A stretch of DNA of 64,000 nucleotides from Molossus alvarezi (taxonomy: Eukaryota > Chordata > Mammalia > Chiroptera > Molossidae), in NCBI GenBank assembly GCA_037176705.1, contig CM073895.1:106404551-106468550 (forward strand). The letters run 5' to 3'. The notes under the pieces were generated by a model, which did no database searches, was not told where the DNA came from, and was given only the letters and a program-made list of their open reading frames with translations. Below, one piece after another: positions 23,213-35,978 of this stretch. Position 1 is the first letter of the stretch. Every line of letters begins with the position of its first letter. The position numbers and the translations under genes are program-made.

Positions 23213-26200
23213 ATGGCAATAAATAAGTACATATCAATAATCACCTTAAACGTAAATGGATTGAATGCTCCCATAAAGAGACACAGAGTAGCTGATTGGA
23301 TAAGAAAGCATGACTCATCTATATGTTGTTTACAAGAGACCCACCTCTCAACAAAAGACTCACATAGGTTGAAAGTGAAGGGATGGAAAAAAATTTTCCG
23401 AGCAAATGGAAAGCAAAAAAAAGCTGGGGTAGCAATTCTCATATCTGATAAAATAGATTTCAAAATGAAGACCATAACTAGAGACAAAGACGGCCACTAC
23501 ATAATCTTGAAAGGATCTATCCAACAGGAAGATATAACCTTGATAAACATATATGCACCCAATATAGGAGCACCAAAATATATTAAAAATCTTCTGGAGG
23601 ACTTCCAAGGAGAAATCGACAATAATACAATCATAGCAGGGGACTTCAACACCCCGTTGACAGCACTGGATAGATCCTCTAGGCAAAAAATTAGCAAGGA
23701 AACAGAGACTCTAAATGAAGCACTAGACCAAATGGATTTAATAGATATCTACAGAGAATTACACCCCAAAACTACAGAATACACATTCTTCTCAAGTGCA
23801 CATGGGACATTCTCAAAGATAGACCACATGATAGGACACAAACTAAATCTCTACAAGTTCAAGAAGATTGAAATCATATCAAGCATCTTCTCAGATCACA
23901 ATGGCATGAAACTAGAAATCAATTGCAACAAGAACATGCAAAGACATTTCAACACATGGAGGCTAAATAGCATGTTATTAAACAATGAATGGGTCACCGA
24001 GGAGATCAAGGAAGAAATTAAAAACTTCCTGGAAACCAATGAAAATGAACACACAACAACACAAAATCTATGGGATGCAGCGAAAGCAGTTCTGAGAGGG
24101 AAGTTCATAGCACTACAGGCCTACCTCAAAAAACAAGAAAAATTTCTAATTGACTGTCTAACCTCACAACTTAAAGAATTAGAAAGCAAACAAAAAGAAA
24201 ACCCCAGAGCAAGTAGAAGGAAGGAAATAGTAAAGATCAGAGCAGAAATAAATGACATAGAGACCAAAAAAACAATTCAAAGGATCAATGAAACAAAGAG
24301 CTGGTTTTTCGAAAAGATAAACAAGATTGATGGACCCTTAGCTAGACTCACCAAGAAACAAAGAGAGAGAACCCAAATATACAAAATCAGAAATGAAAGA
24401 GGAGAAGTAACAACCAACACCACGGAAATACAAAAGATCGTTAACAACTACTATGAACAACTATATGGCAACAAATTCGACAATCTAAGCGAAATGGACA
24501 AATTTCTAGAAACACACAGTCTCCCAAAACTATTCCCGGAAGAGATAGAAAACTTGAACAGACCAATAACAACTAAGGAAATTGAAGAGGTAATCCAGAC
24601 TCTCCCAGCAAACAAAAGCCCAGGCCCAGATGGTTTCACAGGGGAGTTTTACCGAACATTCCAAAAAGAACTAACACCCATTCTCCTCAAACTATTTCAA
24701 AAAATTCAAGAAGAAGGAAGACTTCCAAACACGTTCTATGAGGCCAGCATAATTCTAATTCTAAAACCGGAAAAAGACACTACGAAGAAAGAAAACTACA
24801 GGCCAATATCCCTGATGAACTTAGACGCCAAAATCCTGAACAAAATATTAGCAAATCGGATCCAGAAATACATCAAGAAAATTATTCACCATGACCAAGT
24901 GGGATTCATTCCAGGGATGCAAGGCTGGTACAATATTCGCAAATCAATAAACGTGATACACCACATAAACAAAATGAAGAATAAAAACCACATGATCATA
25001 TCAATAGATGCTGAAAAAGCATTCGACAAAATCCAGCATCCATTTCTGATAAAAACGCTCAGCAATGTAGGAATAGAGGGATCATATCTCGACATAATAA
25101 AGGCCATATATGAAAGACCTACAGCCAACATCATACTCAATGGGCAGAAACTAAAAACATTTCCATTAAGAACAGGAACAAGACAGGGATGTCCACTTTC
25201 GCCACTCTTATTTTACATTGTACTGGAAGTCTTAGCCACAGCAATCAGACATGAAGAAAAAATTAAAGGGATCCAAATTGGAAAGGAGGAAGTGAAACTG
25301 TCATTATTTGCAGATGACATGATATTGTACATAGAAAACCCTAAAGACTCCATCAAAAATCTATTAGACTTAATAAATGAATTTGGCAAAGTAGCAGGAT
25401 ACAAAATTAACGTCAAGAAATCGACGGCATTCTTGTACATCAATGATGAACTCACAGAAAGAGAAACTGAAAAAACAATCCCATTTACCATCGCTCCAAA
25501 AAAATTACGATACCTAGGAATAAACTTAACCAAAGAAGTAAAGGACCTATTTGCAGAAAACTACAGGTCATTGAAAAAAGAAATAGAGGAAGATATAAAA
25601 AAGTGGAAGCACATACCCTGTTCATGGATTGGAAGAATTAACATAATTAAAATGTCCATACTACCCAAAGCAATCTATAGATTCAATGCAATCCCCATCA
25701 AAATACCAACGACATATTTCATAGAACTAGAACAAATACTTCAAAAGTTCATATGGAACCAAAAAAGACCTCGAACAGCCACAGCAATCTTGAAAAAGAA
25801 GAACAAAGTAGGTGGGATCACAATACCAGATATCAGGTTATACTACAAAGCGACTGTAACCAAAACAGCCTGGTACTGGCACAAGAACAGGCATATAGAC
25901 CAGTGGAACAGAATTGAAAACCCAGAAATGGACCCAAGGCAATACGCTCAATTAATATTTGACAAAGGTGGCAAGAGCATACAGTGGAGTCAAGACAGCC
26001 TCTTTAATAAATGGTGTTGGGAAAATTGGACAGCTACATGCAAAAAAATGAAACTAGACCATCAACTTACACCATACACCAAAATAAACTCAAAATGGAT
26101 AAAAGACTTAATTGTGACCCGTGAATCCATAAAAATTCTAGAAGAAAATGTAGGCAACAAAATTTCGGACATCATACGGAGCAGAATTTTCACTGATACA

Positions 26201-26371
26201 TCACCTAAGGCAACAGAAATAAAGGAGAAAATGAACACATGGGACTACATAAAACTAAAAAGCTTCTGCACAGCAAAAGAAACAATCATCAAAATGGAAA
26301 GGCAACCCACTGTATGGGAGAACATCATTGCCAATGATGTATCAGATAAGGGGTTAATTTCCAATATATAG
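23213..26371 (+). CDS. ORF2: LINE-1 ORF2p, endonuclease and reverse transcriptase, truncated, copy 3
   Basis: This is a 1,052-codon frame with the same premature TAG. Catalytic motifs of the endonuclease and reverse transcriptase are all present. A private change is I98 in the endonuclease domain (HYIILKG), away from the catalytic residues. N783 and N982 match copy 1, while I219, K353 and T855 match copy 2, so the private changes of copy 2 arose after the two separated. Confidence 0.92.
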   Translation: MAINKYISIITLNVNGLNAPIKRHRVADWIRKHDSSICCLQETHLSTKDSHRLKVKGWKKIFRANGKQKKAGVAILISDKIDFKMKTITRDKDGHYIILKGSIQQEDITLINIYAPNIGAPKYIKNLLEDFQGEIDNNTIIAGDFNTPLTALDRSSRQKISKETETLNEALDQMDLIDIYRELHPKTTEYTFFSSAHGTFSKIDHMIGHKLNLYKFKKIEIISSIFSDHNGMKLEINCNKNMQRHFNTWRLNSMLLNNEWVTEEIKEEIKNFLETNENEHTTTQNLWDAAKAVLRGKFIALQAYLKKQEKFLIDCLTSQLKELESKQKENPRASRRKEIVKIRAEINDIETKKTIQRINETKSWFFEKINKIDGPLARLTKKQRERTQIYKIRNERGEVTTNTTEIQKIVNNYYEQLYGNKFDNLSEMDKFLETHSLPKLFPEEIENLNRPITTKEIEEVIQTLPANKSPGPDGFTGEFYRTFQKELTPILLKLFQKIQEEGRLPNTFYEASIILILKPEKDTTKKENYRPISLMNLDAKILNKILANRIQKYIKKIIHHDQVGFIPGMQGWYNIRKSINVIHHINKMKNKNHMIISIDAEKAFDKIQHPFLIKTLSNVGIEGSYLDIIKAIYERPTANIILNGQKLKTFPLRTGTRQGCPLSPLLFYIVLEVLATAIRHEEKIKGIQIGKEEVKLSLFADDMILYIENPKDSIKNLLDLINEFGKVAGYKINVKKSTAFLYINDELTERETEKTIPFTIAPKKLRYLGINLTKEVKDLFAENYRSLKKEIEEDIKKWKHIPCSWIGRINIIKMSILPKAIYRFNAIPIKIPTTYFIELEQILQKFIWNQKRPRTATAILKKKNKVGGITIPDIRLYYKATVTKTAWYWHKNRHIDQWNRIENPEMDPRQYAQLIFDKGGKSIQWSQDSLFNKWCWENWTATCKKMKLDHQLTPYTKINSKWIKDLIVTRESIKILEENVGNKISDIIRSRIFTDTSPKATEIKEKMNTWDYIKLKSFCTAKETIIKMERQPTVWENIIANDVSDKGLISNI

Positions 26372-27036
26372 AGAGTGCTCATACAACTCCACAAAAGGAA
26401 GACAAAGAACCCAATTAAAAAATGGGCAGAGGAGCTGAATAGACACCTCTCCAAACAGGACATACAAATGGCCAAGAGACATATGAAGAAATGCTCAACA
26501 TCACTAATCATCAGAGAGATGCAAATTAAAACAACAATGAGGTATCACCTCACACCTGTCAGAATGGCCGCCATCAACAAATCATCAAACAACAAGTGTT
26601 GGCGAGGGTGTGGAGAAAAGGGGACTCTAATACACTGCTGGTGGGAATGCAGACTGGTGCAGCCGCTATGGAAAACAATATGGTGCTACCTCAAAAATTA
26701 AAAATTGAAATTCCATTTGACCCAGTGATCCCACTGTTGGGAATATACCCTAAGAAGCCTGAAACACCAATCAGGAAGAATATATGTACCCCCATGTTCA
26801 TAGCAGCACTATTTACAATAGCTAAGATCTGGAAACAGCCCAAGTGTCCACCAGTAGACGAATGGATAAAAAAGCTGTGGTACATATACACAATGGAGTA
26901 CTATGCAGCGGTAAGAAAGAAAGATCTCTTATCCTTTGAGAAGATATGGAGGGACCTGGAAAGTATTATCCTAAGTGAAAGAAGCCAAGCAGAAAAAGAC
27001 AAATACCACATGATCTCACTTATATACGGAATATAA
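26372..27036 (+). pseudogene. ORF2: ORF2 C-terminal remnant beyond the stop, copy 3
   Basis: The frame continues past the TAG to TAA 26699-26701 and includes the cysteine-rich segment. The family sequence then resumes in the -1 frame after a one-base loss at about 26692-26697. The lesions are the same as in copies 1 and 2. Confidence 0.9.
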
Positions 27037-27300
27037 TGAAATAACAGTCTGAGGAATACAGTAAACCCAGACACATGGAAGTAGGGCACAGACTGACATC
27101 CCTCAGAAGAGGGGATGGGGGGTGGGGGGGTGGGAAGAGATAAACCACAGAACTTATATGCATGTATGCATGACCAATGGACATGGACAACTAAGCCGGG
27201 GACAGGGTGGAGGGGGGGGTGAGGGTGCCAATGGGGTAAAAGGTAAAATATCTGTAACAAAAATAAATAAAAAAGCTGTGGTACATATACAAAAAAAAAA
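27037..27300 (+). other. L1 3' UTR with G-rich tracts and tail, copy 3
   Basis: G-run clusters lie at 27111-27134 and 27198-27225. AATAAA motifs precede the tail. The ORF2-derived 25-nt stretch is at 27267-27291, followed by the last A bases. Confidence 0.8.
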
Positions 27301-27317
27301 GAAACATTCGTTGTCTC
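27301..27317 (+). repeat. L1 3' target-site duplication, copy 3
   Basis: This carries the derived C at the ninth base, as in copies 1 and 2. Confidence 0.88.
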
Positions 27318-28140
27318 CATGCAAGGAGTAAATCCATGAATTGGAAGACACTGACAATACCAAGGGTTTTTCACATTGAACATCTCTGTGAATGAGAACA
27401 AGAGGAGTGTTCTAGAGAAAATGCACTTGTGCAGGGGACCTGGGTATCCATTTCAATGACGTACACACTAACTATGCCCTGTGTGCAGGGCATACTTTAC
27501 ATTGGAGTGTCAAACAGTGTTGTAAGTAGATGCAGGTGTCTACCTTCTTTCCTATGTGACCAGGAAAGTCAACCTGTACTAGTTGATGAGGCAGCCTTTC
27601 CACATACTACCTATTAGCCCAGCATATGTGTTATTTGCCTGGAAGTGTCTATGAGTCAGCTTGATATCCAGCAAAGGCTGGGCTGCAGAAATCAAACACA
27701 TTGTTTAGGGCAATGTTCAGGTCATGGAAATCTATACCCTATTCAGTTCTACACACATTTTTTAAAGTTGTGAACGAATGAATCAGTGTCATTCTTGGAT
27801 CCATCATACATTTCACTGTTTGTACCGATTTCCTCAAAAAACATAAGGAGTAGATACCTGTTTTCTCCTGAGAATTCAAAGTAAACGCTTTCCATCATTG
27901 TGAAATGCTGGAATTGTACCTTGTTCATGAATGGAATCTCCCGAACCTATCTTTCTAATTCCCTCTGACCAATTCAGCCTATTTCTTGATAACTGCCAAG
28001 TACTCAATCCCCTTATGTCACCCATTAGAACAAAAAAGGGATCAATTTAAAAGAGGGAGTGTCAGTCTTTGAACCATGGTCATGGATTCACTTGTTTCAA
28101 GACTATTTCCCCGAAGAACCTATGGGAATACACTGACATA

Positions 28141-30100
28141 GTCAAAAGTGTTCATGACTGGTGTTCTTTCTGTGCAGAATAATAGAATAACATTCAGTTC
28201 AAGAGCAGAATGGAATCCTTAATACGGTTGCAGTGTCCAATGGACTGTTCAGTGGCTCCCTTTTCAAAGAACTGTGTTCCAATAGACAACCTTCTTCAAA
28301 TAATATCCAAATATTGTGAAAAAGATTCTAGGGCTATACCCGCTTCACACGAAATGGAACCACCAATGTTGTTCAGTTTTTCAGATTCGTGTTCTTAGTA
28401 CAGTTGTTGAAAGTATTGATTTAAGGAAATGTGGCTACCTGACTCTTGATAGGTCCTTAGATATACTTTTCACTCTAGTTTGATTGTAGGAGAGTGTATA
28501 CAAACCAAACCTATTCCAAATGAACTGTGTTAGAACTCTTCACTTCAGTGGCACCAAAGTCAATTCCATAAAGCCTAGAGCGTGAGGATCCTCAAAGCAT
28601 CTGTTGTTTTGGTTAAGTGTTTAAGAAATGTCCATTTGTAAAGGTGGAATCACACTTAAACTTCGCAGTGTAAGTTTCTTTCCCTTGTTCCAGACAAAGA
28701 GACACAAGACTTGCTGGAGCCGTCTTGGATATACTGAACTATGGGCAAAACTCTGTGAGAGCCAGGGGCCACATTCACTCAGTGGCATGTTTTTCCCTGG
28801 GAAGTTAAGTACCTTTGCAGGGAAAGTGTGAACAAACATGTTCTGGTCAAACAACTGTTGGAATGAATGAATATTTCCATTTGGGTTAAGTGAATGCACA
28901 GATCTTGAGTAACATGAACACTTTAACGTACATTCTCCTCGTTTTATAGGGAGATCCAGTCATATCATGAAAAGAACAACTAGGACAGAGCACACTTATG
29001 TGTAGAATCAAAAGTTATCCCTTTTTGTGTTCTGTGTTGTTCATGGTTTCAAAGATTGGATCGTCTTGAAGCGCATTTTTGAAGGCGATACTTGGAAAGA
29101 GTTTGGTTTCTGCTGTAGCAGTTGGTTTCACATGATTCTTACTCAGAACAGTGAACCAACGTATATCCAAGACTGAATCAATGGAAAGATTGATAACTAC
29201 TGGTGTCACACATGTGCATTCCTGAAGCAGTGAAACTGAACACATCTAAAGTGATGAAGTTGAAACATTGGTTGTCTCCATGCAAGGAGTAAATCCATGA
29301 ATTGGAAGACACTGACAATACCAAGGGTTTTTCACACTGAACATCTCTGTGAATGAGAACAAGAGGAGTGTTCTAGAGAAAATGCACTTGTGCAGTGGAC
29401 CTGGGTATCCATTTCAATTTCGTACACACTAACTATGCCCGGTGTGCAGGGCATACTTTACATTGGAGTGTCAAACAGTGTTGTAAGTAAATGGAGGTGT
29501 CTACCTTCTTTCCTATGTGACCAGGAAAGTCAACCAGTACTAGTTGATGAGGCAGCCTTTCCACATACTACCTTTTTGCCCTGCATATGTGTGTTTGCCT
29601 GGAAGTGTCCATGAGTCATCTTGATATCCAACAAAGGCTGGGCTGCAGAAATCAAACACATTGGTTAGGGCAATGTTGAGGTCATGGAAATCTATACCCT
29701 ATTCAGTTCTACACACATTCATTAAAGCTGTGACCGAATGAATCAGTGTCATTCTTGGATCCATCATACATTTCACTGTTTGTACCAATTTCCTCAAACA
29801 ACATAAGGAGTAGATACCTGTTTTCTCCTGAGAATTCAAAGTAAACGCTTTCCATCATTGTGAAATGGTGGAATTGTACCTTGTTCATGAATGGAATCTC
29901 CCGAACCTATCTTTCTAATTCCCTGTGACAAATTCAGCCTATTTCTTGATAACTGACAAGTACTCAATCCCCTTATTCCAGCCATTAGAACAAAAAAGGG
30001 ATCAATTTAAAAGAGGGACTGTCAGTCTTTGAACAATGGTCATGGATTCACTTGTTTCAAGACTATTTCCCCGAAGAACCTATGGGAATACACTGACATA
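28141..30100. repeat. Satellite monomer M6 (plain, subfamily B)
   Basis: This 1,960-bp monomer has no insertion. It has the subfamily B state aatggactgttcag and gttgttcagttttt, with private changes ctcccttttcaaag near 28260, a one-base loss in tcagattcgtg near 28383, and agcgcattttt near 29070. It lies outside the 15.7 kb duplication. Confidence 0.92.
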
Positions 30101-32060
30101 GTCAAAAGTGTTCATGACTGGTGTTCTTTCTGTGCAGAATAATAGAATAACATTCAGTTCAAGAGCAGAATGGAAACCTTAATACGGTTGCAGTGTCCAA
30201 TGGACTGTTCAGTGGCTCCCTGTTCAAAGAACTGTGTTCCAATAGACAACCTTCTTCAAATAATATCCAAATATTGAGAAAAAGATTCTAGGGCTATAAC
30301 CGCTTCACACGAAATGGAACCACCACTGTTGTTCAGTTTTTCAGATTACGTGTTCTTAGTACAGTTGTGGAAAGTATTGATTTAAGGAAATGTGGCTACC
30401 TGACTCTTGATAGGTCCTTAGATATACTTTTCACTCTAGTTTGATTGTAGGAGAGTGTATACAAACCAAACCTATTCCAAATGAACTGTGTTAGAACTAT
30501 TCACTTCAGTGGCACCAAAGTCACTTCCATAAAGCCTAGAGCGTGAGGATCCTCAAAGCATCTGTTGTTTTGGTTAAGTGTTTAAGAAATGTCCATTTCT
30601 GAAGGTGGAATCACACTTAAGCTTCGCAGTGTAAGTTTCTTTCCCTTGTTCCAGACAAAGAGACACAAGTCTTGCTGGTGCAGTCTTGGATATACTGAAC
30701 TATGGGCAAAACTCTGTGAGAGCCAGGGCCACATTCACTCAGTGGCATGTTTCTCCCAAGGAAGTTAATTACCTTTGCAGGGAAAGTGTGAACAAACATG
30801 TTCTAGTCAAACAACTGTTGGAATGAATGAATATCTCCATTTGGGTTAAGTGAATGCACAGATCTTGAGTAACATGAACACTTTAACGTACATTCTCCTC
30901 GTTTTATAGGGAGATCCAGTCATATCATGGAAAGAACAACTAGGACAGAGCACACTTATGTGTAGAATCAAAAGTTATCCCTTTTTGTGTTCTGTGTTGT
31001 ACATGGTTTCAAAGATTGGATCGTCTTGAAGCCCATTTTTGAAGGCGATACTTGGAAAAAGTTTGGTTTCTGCTGTCGCAGTTGGTTTCACATGATTCTT
31101 ACTCAGAACAGTGAACCAACGTATGTCCAAGACTGAATCAATGGAAAGATTGATAACTACTGGTTTCACACATGTGCATTCTTGAAGCAGTGAAACTGAA
31201 CACATCTAAAGTGATGAAGTTGAAACATTGGTTGTCTCCATGCAAGGAGTAAATCCATGAATTGGAAGACACTGACAATACCAAGGGTTTTTCACATTGA
31301 ACATCTCTGTGAATGAGAACAAGGGGAGTGTTCTAGAGAAAATGCACTTGTGCAGTGGACCTGGGTATCCATTTCAATTACTTACACACTAACTATGCCC
31401 GGTGTGCAGGGCATACTTTACATTGGAGTGTCAAACAGTGTTGTAAGTAAATGCAGGTGTCTGCCTTCTTTCCTATGTGACCAAAAAGGCAACCTGTACT
31501 AGTTGATGAGGCAGCCTTTCCACATACTACCTTTTAGCCCTGCATATGTGTTTTTTGCCTGGGAGTGTCTATGAGTCATCTTGATATCCAACAAAGGTTG
31601 GGCTGCAGAAATCAAACACATTGGTTAGGGAAATGTTGAGGTCATGGAAATCTATACCCTATTCAGTTCTACACACATTCTTTAAAGTTGTGACCGAATG
31701 AATCAGTGTCATTCTTGGATCCATCATACATTTCACTGTTTGTACCGATTTCCTCAAACAACATAAGGAGTAGATACCTGTTTTCTCCTGAGAATTCAAA
31801 GTAAACGCTTTCCATCATTGTGAAATGCTGGAATTGTACCTTGTTCATGAATGGAATCTCCCGAATCTGTCTTTCTAATTCCCTGTGACAAATTCAGCCT
31901 ATTTCTTGATAACTGACAAGTACTCAATCCCCTTATTCCACCCATTAGAACAAAAAAGGGATCAATTTAAAAGAGGGACTGTCAGTCTTTGAACAATGGT
32001 CATGGATTCACTTGTTTCAAGACTATTTCCCTGAAGATCCTATGGAAATACACAGGCATA
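30101..32060. repeat. Satellite monomer M7 (plain, subfamily B)
   Basis: This 1,960-bp monomer is identified by gctataaccgc near 30293, gtccatttctgaagg near 30590, a one-base loss in gccagggccac near 30722, and gaccaaaaaggcaacc near 31479. From about 30345 on it is the parent or sister of the 3' part of M15, at +15,675 bp. Confidence 0.93.
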
Positions 32061-34019
32061 GTCAAAAGTGTTCATGACTGGTATTCTTTCTGTGCAGAAT
32101 AATAGAATAACATTCAGTTCAAGAGCAGAATGGAAACCTTAATACGGTTGCAGTGTCCAATGGACTGTTCAGTGGCTCCCTGTTCAAAGAACTGTGTTCC
32201 AATAGACAACCTTCTTCAAATAATATTCAAATATTGAGAAAAAGATTCTAGGGCTATACCCGCTTCACATGAAATGGAACCACCACTGTTGTTCAGTTTT
32301 TCAGATTACGTGTTCTTAGTACAGTTGTTGAAAGTATTGATTTAAGGAAATGTGGCTACCTGACTCTTGATAGGTCCTTAGATATACTTTTCACTCTAGT
32401 TTGATTGTAGGAGAGTGTATACAAACCAAACCTATTCCAAATGAACTGTGTTAGAACTCTTCACTTCAGTGGCACCAAAGTCACTTCCATAAAGCCTAGA
32501 GCGTGAGGATCCTCAAAGCATCTGTTGTTTTGCTTAAGTGTTTAAGAAATGTCCATTTGTGAAGGTGGAATCACACTTAAGCTTCGCAGTGTAAGTTTCT
32601 TTCCCTTGTTCCAGACAAAGAGACACAAGTCTTGCTGGTGCAGTCTTGGATATACTGAACTATGGGCAAAACTCTGTGAGAGCCAGGGGCCACATTCACA
32701 CAGTGGCATGTTTTTCCCTAGGAAGTGAAGTACCTTTGCAGGGAAAGTGTGAACAAACATGTTCTAGTCAAACAACTGTTGGAATGAATGAATATTTCCA
32801 TTTGGGTTAAGTGAATGCACAGATCTTGAGTAACATGAACACTTTAACGTACATTCTCCTCGTTTTATAGGGAGATCCAGTCATATCATGGAAAGAACCA
32901 CTAGGACAGAGCACACTTATGTGTAGAATCAAAAGTTATCCCTTTTTGTGTTCTGTGTTGTTCATGGTTTCAAAGATTGGATCGTCTTGAAGCCCATTTT
33001 AAGGCGATACTTGGAAAAAGTTTGGTTTCTGCTGTAGCAGTTGGTTTCACATGATTCTTACTCAGAACAGTTCACCAACGTATGGCCAAGACTGAATCAA
33101 TGGAAAGATTGATAACTACTGGTGTCACACATGTGCATTCTTGAAGCAGTGAAACTGAACACATCTAAAGTGATGAAGTTGAAACATTGGTTGTCTCCAT
33201 GCAAGGAGTAAATCCATGAATTGGAAGACACTGACAATACCAAGGGTTTTTCACACTGAACATCTCTGTGAATGAGAACAAGAGGAGTGTTCTAGAGAAA
33301 ATGCACTTGTGCAGTGGACCTGGGTATCCATTACAATTACGTACACACTAACTATGCCCGGTGTGCAGGGCATACTTTACATTGGAGTGTCAAACAGTGT
33401 TGTAAGTAAATGGAGGTGTCTACCTTCTTTCCTATGTGACCAGGAAAGTCAACCAGTACTAGTTGATGAGGCAGCCTTTCCACATACTACCTTTTAGCCC
33501 TGCATATGTGTGTTTGCCTGGAAGTGTCTATGAGTCATCTTGATATCCAACAAAGGCTGGGCTGCAGAAATCAAACACATTGGTTAGGGCAATGTTCAGG
33601 TCATGGAAATCTATACCCTATTGAGTTCTACACACATTCTTTAAAGCTGTGACCGAATGAATCAGTGTCATTCTTGGATCCATCATACATTTCACTGTTT
33701 GTACCGATTTCCTCAAACAACATAAGGAGTAGATACCTGTTTTCTCCTGAGATTTCAAAGTAAACGCTTTCCATCATTGTGAAATGCTGGAATTGTACCT
33801 TGTTCATGAATGGAATCTCCCGAACCTGTCTTTCTAATTCCCTGTGAAAAATTCAGCCTATTTCTTGATAACTGACAAGTACTCAATCCCCTTATTCCAG
33901 CCATTAGAACAAAAAAGGGATCAATTTAAAAGAGGGAGTGTCAGTCTTTGAACAATGGTCATGGATTCACTTGTTTCAAGACTATTTCCCCGAAGATCCT
34001 ATGGGAATACACAGGCATA
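32061..34019. repeat. Satellite monomer M8
   Basis: This 1,959-bp monomer has the two-base-shorter cccattttaagg, near 32993, that also marks M9-M13 and their duplicates. Other marks are gactggtattc near 32077, ttttgcttaag near 32528 and ccctaggaag near 32716. It is duplicated as M16. Confidence 0.93.
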
Positions 34020-35978
34020 GTCAAAAGTGTTCATGACTGGTGTTCTTTCTGTGCAGAATAATAGAATAACATTCAGTTCAAGAGCAGAATGGAATCCTTA
34101 ATACGGTTGCAGTGTCCAATGGACTGTTCAGTGGCTCCCTGTTCAAAGAACTGTGTTCCAATAGACAACCTTCTTCAAATAATATCCAAATATTGAGAAA
34201 AAGATTCTAGGGCTATACCCGCTTCACACGAAATGGAACCACCACTGTTGTTCAGTTTTTCAGATTACGTGTTCTTAGTACAGTTGTGGAAAGTATTGAT
34301 TTAAGGAAATGTGGCTACCTGACTCTTGATAGGTCCTTAGATATACTTTTCACTCTAGTTTGATTGTAGGAGAGTGTATACAAACCAAACCTATTCCAAA
34401 TGAACTGTGTTAGAACTCTTCACTTCAGTGGCACCAAAGTCACTTCCATAAAGCCTAGAGCGTGAGGATCCTCAAAGCATCTGTTGTTTTGGTTAAGTGT
34501 TTAAGAAATGTCCATTTGTAAAGGTGGAATCACACTTAAACTTCGCAGTGTAAGTTTCTTTCCCTTGTTCCAGACAAAGAGACACAAGTCTTGCTGGTGC
34601 AGTCTTGGATATACTGAACTATGGGCAAAACTCTGTGAGAGCCAGGGGCCACATTCACACAGTGGCATGTTTTTCCCTGGGAAGTGAAGTACCTTTGCAG
34701 GGAAAGTGTGAACAAACATGTTCTAGTCAAACAACTGTTGGAATGAATGAATATTTCCATTTGGGTTAAGTGAATGCACAGATCTTGAGTAACATGAACA
34801 CTTTAACGTACATTCTCCTCGTTTTATAGGGAGATCCAGTCATATCATGGAAAGAACCACTAGGACAGAGCACACTTATGTGTAGAATCAAAAGTTATCC
34901 CTTTTTGTGTTCTGTGTTGTTCATGGTTTCAAAGATTGGATCGCCTTTAAGCCCATTTTAAGGCGATACTTGGAAAAAGTTTGGTTTCTGCTGTAGCAGT
35001 TGGTTTCACATGATTCTTACTCAGAACAGTTCACCAACGTATGGCCAAGACTGAATCAATGGAAAGATTGATAACTACTGGTGTCACACATGTGCATTCT
35101 TGAAGCAGTGAAACTGAACACATCCAAAGTGATGAAGTTGAAACATTGGTTGTCTCCATGCAAGGAGTAAATCCATGAATTGGAAGACACTGACAATACC
35201 AAGGGTTTTTCACACTGAACATCTCTGTGAATGAGAACAAGAGGAGTGTTCTAGAGAAAATGCACTTGTGCAGTGGAGCTGGGTATGCATTTCAGTTACG
35301 TACACACTAACTATGCCCGGTGTGCAGGGCATACTTTACATTGGAGTGTCAAACAGTGTTGTAAGTAAATGGAGGTGTCTACCTTCTTTCCTATGTGACC
35401 AGGAAAGTCAACCTGTACTAGTTGATGAGGCAGCCTTTCCACATACTACCTTTTAGCCCTGCATATGTGTGTTTGCCTGGAAGTGTCTATGAGTCATCTT
35501 GATATCCAACAAAGGCTGGGCTGCAGAAATCAAACACATTGGTTAGGGCAATGTTCAGGTCATGGAAATCTATACCCTATTGAGTTCTACACACATTCTT
35601 TAAAGCTGTGACCGAATGAATCAGTGTCATTCTTGGATCCATCATACATTTCACTGTTTGTACCGATTTCCTCAAACAACATAAGGAGTAGATACCTGTT
35701 TTCTCCTGAGATTTCAAAGTAAACGCTTTCCATCATTGTGAAATGCTGGAATTGTACCTTGTTCATGAATGGAATCTCCCGAACCTGTCTTTCTAATTCC
35801 CTGTGAAAAATTCAGCCTATTTCTTGATAACTGACAAGTACTCAATCCCCTTATTCCAGCCATTAGAACAAAAAAGGGATCAATTTAAAAGAGGGAGTGT
35901 CAGTCTTTGAACAATGGTCATGGATTCACTTGTTTCAAGACTATTTCCCCGAAGATCCTATGGGAATACACAGGCATA
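34020..35978. repeat. Satellite monomer M9
   Basis: This 1,959-bp monomer is marked by gatcgcctttaagccc near 34941, a change shared only with M17. Its 3' half has the gtatgcatttcagttacg variant that also occurs in M12 and M13. It is duplicated as M17. Confidence 0.93.

Larger units (their letters stand above)
21466..27300 (+). mobile_element. Full-length LINE-1 retrotransposon, copy 3
   Basis: This 5,835-bp element has the same structure, insertion site and ORF2 lesions as copies 1 and 2. A private coding change is ORF2 I98 (T in copies 1 and 2), and the ORF2 remnant has a T-to-K change near 26941 (gagaagatatgg where the others have gagacgatatgg). The A-run at the tail end is one base shorter than in copy 1. 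Confidence 0.95.
20068..28140. repeat. Composite monomer M5 (satellite + SINE + L1)
   Basis: This 8,073-bp unit has the SINE (21003-21254) and L1 (21466-27300) at the shared positions. Its visible 5' half is near-identical to M23, 41,384 bp downstream, including cctttcccaaatg near 20440, which M2, M3 and M4 lack. Its 3' satellite part has private changes (ccctctgacc near 27962, ccttatgtcaccc near 28011). Confidence 0.93.

Noticed and set aside
34501..34719. 72-codon minus-strand frame starting MFVHTFPAKV, open in many monomers
   Set aside because: It is frameshifted in M7, M12, M14, M15 and their duplicates. An overlapping frame is open over much of the same stretch, so the sequence is simply poor in stops.
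35268..35456. 62-codon plus-strand frame (MQWSWVC...) in many monomers
   Set aside because: The apparent start is GTG. There is no ATG at the same place and no domain.
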